Assembly (NCBI GenBank): GCA_964423615.1
Contig: CAYRFQ010000066.1
Location: forward strand, 1-42,517
Source of the DNA: CAYRFQ01 sp964423615
Lineage (GTDB): Bacteria > Planctomycetota > Planctomycetia > Gemmatales > Gemmataceae
DNA: 42,517 bases
Direction: 5' to 3'
The notes beneath the pieces were generated by a model. The model made no database searches. It worked only from the letters and a program-made list of their open reading frames with translations, and was not told where the DNA came from. The translations under genes and the position numbers were made by a program. Within the stretch, counting starts at the first letter, position 1; each line of letters starts with the position of its first letter. Of this stretch, positions 16,293 to 26,300 are shown in pieces.

Positions 16293-18251
16293 CTAGCTTC
16301 CCTTCTCCAGGGAATAGCTCTTGATCTTCCGGTCCAGTGTCGACCGTTCGATTTCCAAAATTCCCGCTGCTTGGCTCTTGTTCCATTCGGTAAACTTGAG
16401 CGTCTGGCCAATGTGTTCCTTCTCAACTTCCCGAAGCGATTTGGGGTGATATTCGTCAGCCCCGTTCGCTTGTGGCGTTGGACTTCCGGAGTCCAGGGAC
16501 GACAGCCAAATGTCCTGCACGTCGAGCGTCGATCCTTGAGAAAGCGCTACGGCTCGCTCTACCACATTGCGGAGTTCGCGGACGTTGCCGGGCCAGTGAT
16601 ATTGCTGCATGGCTTTGAGCGCTGCGGGCGTGAATCCACGAATTTTACGCCCCGTTTCGCGAGCAAATCGCTTCAAGAAATGCTCGGCCAAAGTCGGCAC
16701 GTCTTCCTTACGCGACCGTAGCGGAGGCACCCGAACCTCCACAACTTGAAGGCGGTAGAACAAGTCTTGGCGGAACGCCCCTACTTGAATGTTCTGTTCG
16801 AGAGGCTGGTTGGTCGCCGCAACGACTCGGACGTCGACTCGGATTGGTGTCCCTCCTCCCACTCGTTCGAATGGGTGTCCTTCGAGAACCCGCAGCAGTT
16901 TCGCTTGCGTTGCGACCGTCATCTCGCCGATTTCGTCGAGAAAGATCGTCCCGTTGTTGGCCGCTTCGAACTTCCCGACCTTCTTCTCCGTTGCTCCAGT
17001 AAACGCACCCTTTTCGTGACCAAACAGTTCGCTTTCGAGAAGCGTTTCGGTGATCGCGGCACAATTGAGGCAGATGAACGGTCCGCCGGAACGACGACTG
17101 TTGAAATGAATCGAGCGAGCCACGAGTTCCTTGCCCACCCCGCTTTCCCCACGGATGAGCACCGTCGCATTCGTCTGTGCCACGCGGGCGATTTGGGATT
17201 CGATCTCCTGAATCGTGTTGCTTTCCCCGACGAGTTCGCTTTCGACTCGTAACTGCGCACGCAAAGATTGATTCTCGGCCGAGAGCGACTGTTGTTTTTC
17301 CAGTTGGTGCGTGATGACCCCCAGATGCTTGGCCACAGCAACGGTGAATTCCAAATCTTCGGGCATCAAAGACTTGAGCGGGTTCGTGCAATAGAGATGG
17401 ATGAGCCCCGTCAGTTTGTCGTCGAAGATCACAGGAGCACAAATGAGGCTGCTCGCTCCCATGTCCGAGAGGCTTTCGCGGTTTCGTAAATACCGGTCCC
17501 GGGCCACGTCCTCGGCCAGGACTGCTTCTCGTCGGCTCAACACGTCGTTGGAAACGAAATCCGATACCTTCATGTACGTGTTGACATCCGAATCGCGGTG
17601 ACGAAAGGCCGTGACCTCCAAGTCGCCGCCTTCCTTGACGGAGAGAATCGCTCCAACCTCCGCGGGGATGGATTCGAGCAAACCGTTCAACACGATTTGA
17701 GTCAACTCTTCGTAACTGTTCGCCGAACCCATATCCAACGATAAACGATACAGGATCGCCAAGTCTTGGCTCAGGCTGTGGCGGGAGACCGTTTCGGGCG
17801 GTTCTTCGTCGTCCACAGGAGCCTTTCCGGCCGACTTGGAACCGGTAGCCTCGTCTGTCAAGAAGCGAGTCTGGCCGAGACGTTTTTTAATCGATATGCC
17901 ATCGGACGATGCAGTCGGCTCCGCCACGACGGGCAGCTGGGACATGTCCTCCACGAACAAGAGGTAAGCACGCCCAGCGTTGATCTCGTCGCAGACAGAC
18001 AACTCCCATTCGCCTTCGAGAGGCTCGTCATTGACTCGCGTCCCGTTGAGGCTGTTCAAATCCCGAAGCCGCCAACGACCATCGGCGAAGAAAATTTCGG
18101 CGTGTTCGCGGCTGCACAACTCGTCCTTCAAGACGACACGGTTGGTGCTCGCCCGACCAAGCGTGAGGCGTTCCGTTGGCTTGAGTGGGTAAACGTCGCC
18201 GTACCCATCTTCGTGGCGAACGACAAGGTATGCGGTCGAACCGTCGCTCAT
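16293..18251 (-). CDS. sigma-54-dependent transcriptional activator with FHA and GAF sensor domains
   Basis: A 652-residue protein. An N-terminal FHA domain (about residues 28-102: LTLGRASTNRVV, SREHAEI, LNSLNGTRVN) reads phosphothreonine. A GAF domain (about 165-315) follows, then the AAA+ domain with Walker A GESGVGKE (368-375), the sigma-54-contact loop GAFTGA (415-420), Walker B GTIFLDEIGE (434-443) and WPGNVREL (553-560). The C-terminal Fis-type helix-turn-helix is at about residues 612-648. All key residues are present, so it should open sigma-54 promoters. The FHA input suggests control by a Ser/Thr kinase; a candidate lies at 34178-37168, though any link is speculative. The target genes are unknown and no clear -24/-12 site was found nearby. 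Confidence 0.95.
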   Translation of the reverse strand: MSDGSTAYLVVRHEDGYGDVYPLKPTERLTLGRASTNRVVLKDELCSREHAEIFFADGRWRLRDLNSLNGTRVNDEPLEGEWELSVCDEINAGRAYLLFVEDMSQLPVVAEPTASSDGISIKKRLGQTRFLTDEATGSKSAGKAPVDDEEPPETVSRHSLSQDLAILYRLSLDMGSANSYEELTQIVLNGLLESIPAEVGAILSVKEGGDLEVTAFRHRDSDVNTYMKVSDFVSNDVLSRREAVLAEDVARDRYLRNRESLSDMGASSLICAPVIFDDKLTGLIHLYCTNPLKSLMPEDLEFTVAVAKHLGVITHQLEKQQSLSAENQSLRAQLRVESELVGESNTIQEIESQIARVAQTNATVLIRGESGVGKELVARSIHFNSRRSGGPFICLNCAAITETLLESELFGHEKGAFTGATEKKVGKFEAANNGTIFLDEIGEMTVATQAKLLRVLEGHPFERVGGGTPIRVDVRVVAATNQPLEQNIQVGAFRQDLFYRLQVVEVRVPPLRSRKEDVPTLAEHFLKRFARETGRKIRGFTPAALKAMQQYHWPGNVRELRNVVERAVALSQGSTLDVQDIWLSSLDSGSPTPQANGADEYHPKSLREVEKEHIGQTLKFTEWNKSQAAGILEIERSTLDRKIKSYSLEKGS

Positions 18252-19971
18252 ACGATACCGTCTATGTTAAAAGTAGTAGTTTTGAGTCTTACCCAGGGGA
18301 GGGGTCCGGGGATTCGGGATTTTCGATTTTCTATCCTGATCACCAAAACCCGGTTTTGCCAACTCCTGGTTTATCGCCGTTGGCCTGTCGAACGACTATT
18401 CCCATCCCTCGCGAGTCCCTTTGGTCCCGACTCCCAAATCAACCGCGATAAACCAAGGGCTATTTCATTTCGGAAACCATATCCTCTGTACCAAACTACA
18501 TCTCTTTGCATTGTAGCACAGAGGTCTCGTACCGTTACTGATCCTGGCCAACTTGTGTTCCTTTGGATGCCGGGACTGTCGTGCAGGACAGATTCCGAGG
18601 TCCAAAGAAGTACTTTGGCCAACTTGCGGTCTTCAAAAGATACAACTGGGAATGACCGGTGCTGAGTGGTTTCTTTCGTTACTCCGAGTCTGAAAGATTC
18701 CTTCCAATCGCAACCCATAACGAAAGTTTCCGCCAACATTGGGACTGGGTGTTTCTGTGAATTTTGGATTCCTTCCTCTGGGTTGATTCTGTAGCGCTCA
18801 CTCGAAATGCCAACGCGGATTTCAAAGGAGCGGTTCCTCATTGGAGCTTTGGGTGAGTGTGAACGACTGTCGCTGTCCATCCCGCTTGGACGCACTGTTG
18901 TTGCTCCGCGAATCTTTTGCCGTTTGGGGGGTCGAATCAATAGGTGTCGCACTTGCGGTAGCTTGGGGCTCAGAAGGCAAAACACGACGCTTGGTCATCC
19001 GACTACCCAAGCAGCAAACGGCTCACTACACCTTGGACTTAAACTTCGATTGCAAATTCCAAAGCAGCCCTGACACCTTGTCAACCCGATGCCTGTTTCT
19101 CGGCGAGTCGAGAGGATGTCACCTCAGAGGCGCGAGTTCCTCGTTTGGGCTGCGACCCTCTCTTGTAAGGGGACTCTTGAGGATTGTCGAAGCAGATGTT
19201 CACAACTCGATCGAAACACAGGTGAGTAAGCTTTTCGTCCCCCGCTTGTGTTTCCGTCAACTGTTCGAAAAATTGTCCTCAGTTCCGAAAAAATCCAGCA
19301 GCCCGTCTTGGCCGAACATCACTGGCAGGCAAGGCTTGCAGTCTCTATCATGACATTATCTTGTAATATGTCGGCAAAATCTACTACCGGATTTCAAAGG
19401 GTCTTTTTTCATTTTACGAAAAAATTGCCGTTTCGGTAAACCGTTCGAGTTGAGAGGTGGCCGAAAGGGCCTTTTGGGAATCCACGCCAACTTTGTCCCT
19501 CTTTGCCTTGCCCTGAGGACTCAGGCAATCGTGAGCCTGAGTGTTGAAGCAAGGATGACGGGGAGACACGATTCTACTCGAACAGGCAACGGTGCCTTCG
19601 AGTCCGCAAACCAATACCCAAGACGAACTACAATCTTCGAGTCAACCAAAACTTCTTTCCGTCTGCGATCTTCGCGGAACTGGAAAAAACCAGGAACGGG
19701 CATAGCAGAGAGCGGAATAGCCGAGCGTAGCGATCTCCAGCATTTGATTCGTCAGATGCTTTTTCCACCTACCCGAAGCACGAGCGAGAGATAGGAATAC
19801 CAGCCCGAAGCGAAAGCGATGGGCTAAGAGAAAAAGCCCTCTCTGACACTTCGGTTTAGTCAAAAAGCTGAATTCACTCAACGAATCAAGTACGACAGAG
19901 CGCGAGCAACGTTAGCCATCAGCTCGAAGGCAAAGCCTAAAAAATACTCACTCCAACAGGGGATAAGAAAC
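18252..19971. other. 1.7-kb region without a convincing gene
   Basis: The open frames on both strands (largest about 200 codons) are low in coding character and match no family that I recognise. There are several imperfect inverted repeats: a GGTTTATCGC pair at 18365-18384 and 18440-18458; CCTCTGT at 18483-18489 with ACAGAGG at 18518-18524; CAAAACC-C-GGTTTTG near 18344-18358. A direct repeat TGGCCAACTTG occurs near 18546 and 18616. Near 19786 there is AGCCC-GAAGCGAAAGCGAT-GGGCT, which resembles a small hairpin repeat. The region must include the aceE promoter. It may be remnants of decayed genes and repeats. Confidence 0.5.
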
Positions 19972-22767
19972 ATGACCGATGTGGTCACCAACAGAAATGA
20001 CCAAACAGGTCTCGCCGCACCGGGCGGGAGGATGGGGGATTTTGGCAACTTTGCAGATCCCAACGGAGATGTCGACGTTGCCGAGACCAGAGAATGGCTC
20101 GAATCGTTGAACGCAGTCCTCCAAACAAGCGGACGCAGCCGAGCCAGTTTCTTGCTCCACGAACTTGAGCAACAGGCCGTCCGGCGAGGGGTCCAACTTC
20201 CATTTACGGCGACGACTCCGTACATCAACACGATCCCAGCCGAAAACCAAGCGCCGTTTCCTGGGTCTCGCGAAGTCGAACGACGAATCAAGAGCTTGGT
20301 CCGTTGGAATGCGATGGCCATGGTCGTTCGCGGAAACAAGAAGACACCCGGGCTCGGAGGACACATTTCCACCTTTGCGTCTGCGGCGACCCTTTACGAA
20401 GTGGGATTCAATCACTTCTTCCGAGGCCCCAAAGCTCCGGGAGGTGGGGACAGCGTTTACTTCCAGGGCCACGCGGCCCCAGGCATGTACGCCCGAGCGT
20501 TCCTCGAAGGCCGGTTGACGGAAGTCAATCTCGAGAATTTCCGCCGCGAACTCACCGATGGCGGTGGGCTCTCGTCCTACCCCCATCCGTGGCTCATGCC
20601 CGACTTCTGGCAGTTCCCAACCGTCTCGATGGGGCTTGGCCCGATCAAGAGCGTCTACCAAGCTCGGTTCAATCGATACTTACACCATCGGGGCTTGAAG
20701 GATACTTCGAAACAACGAATCTGGGCTTTCCTCGGAGACGGCGAGACAGACGAACCGGAAGTCCTGGGTTGCGTCACCGTGGCAGCCCGCGAACGCCTCG
20801 ATAATTTGACGTGGGTCATCAACTGTAACTTGCAACGGCTCGATGGTCCCGTTCGAGGCAATGGGAAGATCATTCAGGAACTCGAAGGCGTCTTCCGAGG
20901 GGCCGGCTGGAACGTGATCAAGGTCATCTGGGGCAGCGATTGGGACCCCCTGCTGGCCAACGACCGCGATGGCATTCTTGTTCGACGGATGGAAGAAGTC
21001 GTTGACGGAGAATACCAGCGGCTGGCTGTCGAAGGCGGCGATTACGTTCGAGAACAATTCTTTGGAAAGTATCCCGAACTCCGTAAACTCGTGGATCACC
21101 TCTCGGACGACCAACTCCGACGTCTCGGGCGTGGCGGGCATGACCCCGCGAAAGTCTACGCCGCCTATAGCGCAGCCGTCCATCACACTGGGCAACCCAC
21201 TGTCATCTTGGCCAAGACCATCAAGGGCTACGGGCTGGGAGAAGCCGGGGAAGGACGGAACATCACACACCAGGCCAAGAAGCTCAACGACAAGGAACTT
21301 ATCGAATTCCGATCTCGGTTTGCGATTCCAATTTCGGACGACGAGATTGCCGAAGCTCCCTTCTACAAACCATCGGCAAACAGCGCCGAAATCGAGTACA
21401 TGAAGCAACGACGCCAAGAACTTGGTGGCCCCCTTCCGGCTCGAAGTAAGGAGTCTCCAAAGCTCGATGTTCCGTCACTCGAAAGCATGAAGATGTTCTT
21501 GGAGGGGTCGGAAGGCAAAGAGGCATCGACCACGATGGTCTTCGTCAACCTACTCAAGGTGCTCCTTCAAAATAAACAAATCGGGAAACACATTGTTCCG
21601 ATCATCCCAGACGAAGCTCGCACATTCGGGATGGAGGGATTATTCACGCAGTTCGGAATCTACTCCAGCCTCGGCCAGTTGTACGAACCGGTCGATTACC
21701 AAACGCTCACTCGGTATCGCGAAGATACGAAGGGCCAGATTCTCGAAGAGGGCATCACGGAAGCTGGGTCGATGTCCTCGTTCATTGCGGCAGGTACGTC
21801 GTATTCGACTCAGGGACTGCCGATGATCCCGATGTTCATCTATTACTCGATGTTCGGGTTCCAACGAATAGGAGATTTGATCTGGGCTGCCGCCGATAGC
21901 CGATGTCGTGGGTTCTTACTAGGCGGCACGGCTGGCCGAACAACTCTTAACGGCGAAGGGCTTCAACACCAAGACGGCCACAGTCATCTTGTCGCCTCGA
22001 CTGTTCCCACAATCGTCGCTTACGACCCCGCGTACGCTTACGAACTCGCAGTGATCATCCAGGACGGCATCCGACGGATGTACCAGGAAGACGAGAATGT
22101 CTTCTACTACATCACCGTTGGAAACGAAAACTACGCGATGCCGCCAATGCCCGGACTCGATACGTTGCAACTTCCAACCACAAGCGCACGACCGAAACAC
22201 GACATCGTCGAGGGCATCCTCAAAGGAATGTACAAGTTTCGGGCAGCGCCGCCAACCAACGGTGGTCCCTCTCAGAAGATTCATCTCCTCGGTAGTGCGA
22301 TCACTCTCAACGAAGCGGTCCGTGCTCAGGAAATCCTTGCCGAGCGGTTCAATGTCGCCGCTGACGTCTGGAGTGTTACCAGCTACCCCGAACTCCGCCG
22401 CGAAGCCCTCGATGCCGAACGTTGGAATCGACTACACCCGACCCAACCACCTCGCCAGAGCTACCTCGAAAAAGTGGTCCGCGAGAATGAAGGCATCTAC
22501 GTGGCCTCGAGCGATTACATGAAGGTCATGTCCGACTCGATCGCTCCTTGGGTTCCCGGTGGCATCGTAAGCCTTGGGACTGATGGTTTCGGGCGAAGCG
22601 AGACTCGCGAAGCTTTGCGACGATTTTTCGAAGTGGATGCCGAATGCATCGTCATCGCAACACTCTACGAACTTTGCAAACGCGGCCAACTCCACGCCGT
22701 TGACGTCGAGAAGGCAATCAAAGACCTCGGCGTTGATCCCGAAAAAGCCGATCCGACGAAAGTGTAA
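19972..22767 (+). CDS. aceE: pyruvate dehydrogenase E1 component, homodimeric type
   Basis: A 931-residue protein (the E. coli enzyme is about 890). It decarboxylates pyruvate with thiamine diphosphate and passes the acetyl group to the lipoyl domains of E2. The ThDP/Mg motif GDGE (255-258) continues to NCNLQRLDGPVRGN (from residue 284). Other family blocks are GGHISTFASAATLYEVGFNHFFRG, GLSSYPHPWLMPDFWQFPTVSMGLGP and the C-terminal transketolase-like segment with VPIIPDEARTFGMEGLF. The start ATG follows AGGGGAT. It is notable that neither aceF nor an E3 gene is adjacent. The E2-like acyltransferase at 389-1171 lacks a lipoyl domain and cannot replace aceF. The next gene is a rhodanese. Confidence 0.96.
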   Translation: MTDVVTNRNDQTGLAAPGGRMGDFGNFADPNGDVDVAETREWLESLNAVLQTSGRSRASFLLHELEQQAVRRGVQLPFTATTPYINTIPAENQAPFPGSREVERRIKSLVRWNAMAMVVRGNKKTPGLGGHISTFASAATLYEVGFNHFFRGPKAPGGGDSVYFQGHAAPGMYARAFLEGRLTEVNLENFRRELTDGGGLSSYPHPWLMPDFWQFPTVSMGLGPIKSVYQARFNRYLHHRGLKDTSKQRIWAFLGDGETDEPEVLGCVTVAARERLDNLTWVINCNLQRLDGPVRGNGKIIQELEGVFRGAGWNVIKVIWGSDWDPLLANDRDGILVRRMEEVVDGEYQRLAVEGGDYVREQFFGKYPELRKLVDHLSDDQLRRLGRGGHDPAKVYAAYSAAVHHTGQPTVILAKTIKGYGLGEAGEGRNITHQAKKLNDKELIEFRSRFAIPISDDEIAEAPFYKPSANSAEIEYMKQRRQELGGPLPARSKESPKLDVPSLESMKMFLEGSEGKEASTTMVFVNLLKVLLQNKQIGKHIVPIIPDEARTFGMEGLFTQFGIYSSLGQLYEPVDYQTLTRYREDTKGQILEEGITEAGSMSSFIAAGTSYSTQGLPMIPMFIYYSMFGFQRIGDLIWAAADSRCRGFLLGGTAGRTTLNGEGLQHQDGHSHLVASTVPTIVAYDPAYAYELAVIIQDGIRRMYQEDENVFYYITVGNENYAMPPMPGLDTLQLPTTSARPKHDIVEGILKGMYKFRAAPPTNGGPSQKIHLLGSAITLNEAVRAQEILAERFNVAADVWSVTSYPELRREALDAERWNRLHPTQPPRQSYLEKVVRENEGIYVASSDYMKVMSDSIAPWVPGGIVSLGTDGFGRSETREALRRFFEVDAECIVIATLYELCKRGQLHAVDVEKAIKDLGVDPEKADPTKV

Positions 22768-22885
22768 ATGGAAGGACTGACGGGTTGACAACCGTTGGAT
22801 TTGGACTGTGGTTTTCGTTACGGGAGACTTTCGACCCGACGGAAGCCACTTTTCCAACTTTTGGCACCAAAGGAGAAAACGAACA

Positions 22886-23263
22886 ATGGCACCCAATCAT
22901 TCGCCACGATTTTTGGAAATCGTCCAGGACGCGAAGACTCGGATTCGCGAGACGAACGTTGATGAGGTCAAGACTAAACTCGAACAAGGAGAAAAGTTCC
23001 ACCTGATCGATGTTCGCGAGGCAAGCGAATACGCCAACGGACACCTACCAGGTGCCCTCCACATTGGGAAAGGCGTCCTCGAGCGAGACATTGAGAAACA
23101 CTTCACGGACACACACGCCCCATTGGTGCTTTACTGTGGCGGAGGTTTCCGCTCGGCTCTGGCTGCCGACAACCTTCAGAAGATGGGATACACGAATGTG
23201 ATCTCGATGGACGGAGGCGTCCGTGGGTGGAAGGAGAACGGGTATCCTTTGACAACGGAGTGA
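22886..23263 (+). CDS. single-domain rhodanese-like sulfurtransferase
   Basis: A 125-residue protein with one rhodanese domain: FHLIDVREASEYANGHLPGALHIGKG, then the active-site loop YCGGGFRS with the catalytic cysteine about residue 85 and the loop arginine five residues later, and a final NVISMDGGVRGWKENGYPL. Such proteins move sulfane sulfur, often in thiol or cyanide metabolism. ATG at 22886 with AGGAG upstream is preferred to an earlier in-frame start at 22808, whose extra residues are not rhodanese-like. It is 118 bases after aceE and probably shares its transcript. A link to lipoate or sulfur supply for pyruvate dehydrogenase is only a guess. Confidence 0.88.
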   Translation: MAPNHSPRFLEIVQDAKTRIRETNVDEVKTKLEQGEKFHLIDVREASEYANGHLPGALHIGKGVLERDIEKHFTDTHAPLVLYCGGGFRSALAADNLQKMGYTNVISMDGGVRGWKENGYPLTTE

Positions 23264-23292
23264 CACTCCCACCACGTCCGTTCCAGAGAAGC

Positions 23293-23319
23293 AGAGAGCA
23301 GGCAAGATGTCTGCTCTCT
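23293..23319. terminator. hairpin between the convergent rhodanese and LptC/A-like genes
   Basis: AGAGAGCAG (23293-23301) and CTGCTCTCT (23311-23319) pair perfectly around a nine-base loop. It lies between the stop codons of two converging genes, the typical place of a two-way terminator. No T-run follows on either strand, so the efficiency is unclear. Confidence 0.6.
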
Positions 23320-23327
23320 AAATCAAT

Positions 23328-26300
23328 CTAATTGATGTTATTCAAATCAAACACATCGACCCCGTCCGTGACAAATTTTCCGGTCTGCAATTCGTAGCGA
23401 ATCCTCTTGGCTCGAATCATCCGGCGGTCGTTCCCACGAGCTGCGTTCTCATAGAGAACTACGTTCCCACCCAACCCATAGAGAAACAACACTTCCCGTT
23501 GTTGGTCATAAAACATCCGAGCCGCTTGCCCCTGAATCTTATCCGTGCGGAACCGAACCTTGTTCTCGGCCTTCAAGTATTGCTTGACCTTCTTGTCTCT
23601 CGTCGGTTGCGAGTAGATCGTTAGGTTTCCGCATCGCAGAAACATCTCGCCGGGCTTCAGCTTGCTCGCGTCGATGGGAGTTTCGGGATGGTTGGCTGGC
23701 CCATGGTAGACGTGGACGTTTCCGAAGAACTTGGCGTAACGGGCATCATCTTTCTTGTACGAAAGGAGGGTGTCCTCGTATTGCACAAGAGTCCGGTGGA
23801 GGGATTTGTTGTTTGTCTCGGCAGGACCGTCTTGACCACGAGGTTTGCGTCGGGCTTGGGGGCCGATGGCAACCGTCCCGTGTTGAAGCAAGATGACTTG
23901 TCCGGGACCAGACGCACGGACTTGAGACTTTAGGCCTCCCTGGTCGTCGTTCATCGAAAGTTCGCGAGCCAACAGCCGTTCGTAACGGATGAGTTTTTTG
24001 TTGGGATCTTTGAGGTCCCGTTCGACGTTGGCGACGTACACTTTCTTGAAACAGATGATGCGCTCGACCTTAGCTCCCTTGCCTTTCTCCTGACCTTCTT
24101 TGAACGATACCGACCGATCCAAAGAAACACGGAGGTTTTGGCATTTCATGACGGCCGAATCCTGGTGAGCCACGACGGCTCCCCGGAAGTAGGCTTCGCG
24201 CCCGGTGAACGACATGTCCTGGGTCCACTGGACGGTGAGCTTGGCTCCCGGTTCGGCTGGTCGGGTCCCCTCGAACGTTGTGTTGCTCGGCAAAATCATC
24301 GCACCTATGCCGTCGACCTTGGCTGTGTTGTCTTCCTGATCAATCGTGACCTTCGGCCCGACGAGCACTAACTCGTCGAGCTTGAGTTCGGCTGGCTTTT
24401 TCGCATCCCCGTACACCGTCAAGACCTCACCTCCTTGATGGTGAAGCAGACGCAAGATAGACCCGAGGATCCGCACCCCTTTCTTCTCCGGAGAACTCGG
24501 TGCTTGCCACACTCGCACTTCTCCTTCGGCCAGCACGTCTTGGAGTTGATGCTTCCTCAAATTCCTCACAATTTCTACGGTGACTTGCTGAGCCTGCAGG
24601 TGAATAGGCGTTTTCAGACGTTTGGAGGTCCCGAATCCATCCTGGTCCGTGGAATAGCTCCCGTTTGCCGAATTAGGCATTCCTTCCACGATGTCACCAT
24701 GAGCATTCTTCTGCCCGTTAGCGGGTCGTTTGGAAACCCGCCCGACCTGGATGCCGACTGTCCCTGTCGGCGGCATTCGGTGTGTGGTGTGGGCTTTCGG
24801 CAAACTCGTCCCGGCGTCTGCCAGTTCTGGAAGTTTGCCTCCCAAGACTTCACCCGATTTGGCGCGCCGGAAGTGGACGAGGAGTCGGTCGCACTTCTCG
24901 ACATGTAAATCGGGCGAATTGATCCGAACAGACCGGAACGCAAGCAGCTTGTGAGGTTGCTGCCGTGGAGCATCCACAGCCTTGTGTTTTTTCTGCTTGT
25001 GGAGCTCGTCGGCGTTTTCCCGCTCCGGAGGCTCGACCCACACTTGGATTTTCTCAGCGTGCAACTGTTGCTTGTGGGCGTCGTCGATGAACCCTGCGTC
25101 TCCGGTGAACGTCAGCAGGTCGTACGTCCGCTTTTCTCTTGTGGGATCTCGGATCGTGTCCTTGGTGACAACAAGAGTGTGTTTCCACACGGCGTGGTAT
25201 TGAGGTTGTTTCACGTTATTGCGATCGACCAGATCGATTCGTCCAGGACCCTGGACGACGGCATTTTGGCCGTAGCCTTGGGAGTTGTTCGCCACGAGCC
25301 GAAGCTCCTGGGCGACCAGTTTGTGAGCATCCTTGTTGGCACGAATGGGTCGCGTGGCGGTTCCTCGGAGGATCGTCTGAGCCCCACGGTCTTTCGTTGG
25401 AGCCATGTAGATCAGCTCCGTCCCTTCGGCGTCGAGGGCTTCGTTGTCAATGGCCAAGCGGACAAGATTGTCTTTTCGGCAAGTCGCTATCGCTTGAGCG
25501 ATTTCCCTGACGGCCCCAAAGGAACTACCTGGACGCACATGTTTGGAACGCCGAGTGCGAAATTGCAGCTCAAGGCGGTCACAAACGAGTTGATCGTTTT
25601 TGACTTCGTGATCGAGTTCGTCTGCCTTGTGCGATTGTTGGCCATCGATTCCCACCTCGTGGGTCCGCATAATAGTGACCTGGGGTGGTCCAAGCCAACC
25701 ATCGGAGCCCTTGGCCGTGCCGTTGGGACTTTCGAAAGTCGCCTTGTCTTGGCTCACATCATACACAAACGAACCGAGAGTCATGATCGCTACGTGCGAC
25801 TTTTTAGGTTTCACTAGCGCAGCTGCCTTGCCTACCTCCTTCGTCGGCGGACTGACTCTCGCATAAGCCGTTTCAGGCGGTCTCGTCGCACCTCCCAGAA
25901 AGGCATCTTTCGCATCGATGTGGAAGTGCATGTTGACAGCACGACGCAGGACGATTTTTTCTACACCGCTCGAGTTCTTGCCTCGCTTCGAAAGCGTCTT
26001 TCGAGACTGTTTGGCTTGGTCCAGGAAACCTTTGGTCAAGAAAATGTCCATTCCGCGAGCCGTGATTTTCGTCGGATGGGGGGCTGATTTTTTGTCAAGG
26101 AGTTTCACGTCGCTCCGGGTCGTGATCAGGTTTTTGGCTTCGTTGTATTCGAGAGGAGCATTCGGAATGAAGACTTCGATGTCGTCGTGGAGGTACGGCG
26201 TCTTGCGATTGTTGATGATGGTGATGTCGCCCCGCAGTTCCGCCCCAACGATCTTCCGGTTGCCAATGTCGGCCAGGTGCCGGATCGGTCGATCGAACTG

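Noticed and set aside
18371..19353. Two open frames (204 codons minus, 170 codons plus) in the gene-free stretch before aceE
   Set aside because: They overlap, have irregular composition and many rare-looking stretches, lack ribosome-binding sites and resemble no family; I treat the stretch as non-coding.
24951..25817. Plus-strand open frame of 288 codons inside the LptC/A-like gene
   Set aside because: It is antisense to the long uninterrupted 1126-codon frame, with no signal of an independent gene.
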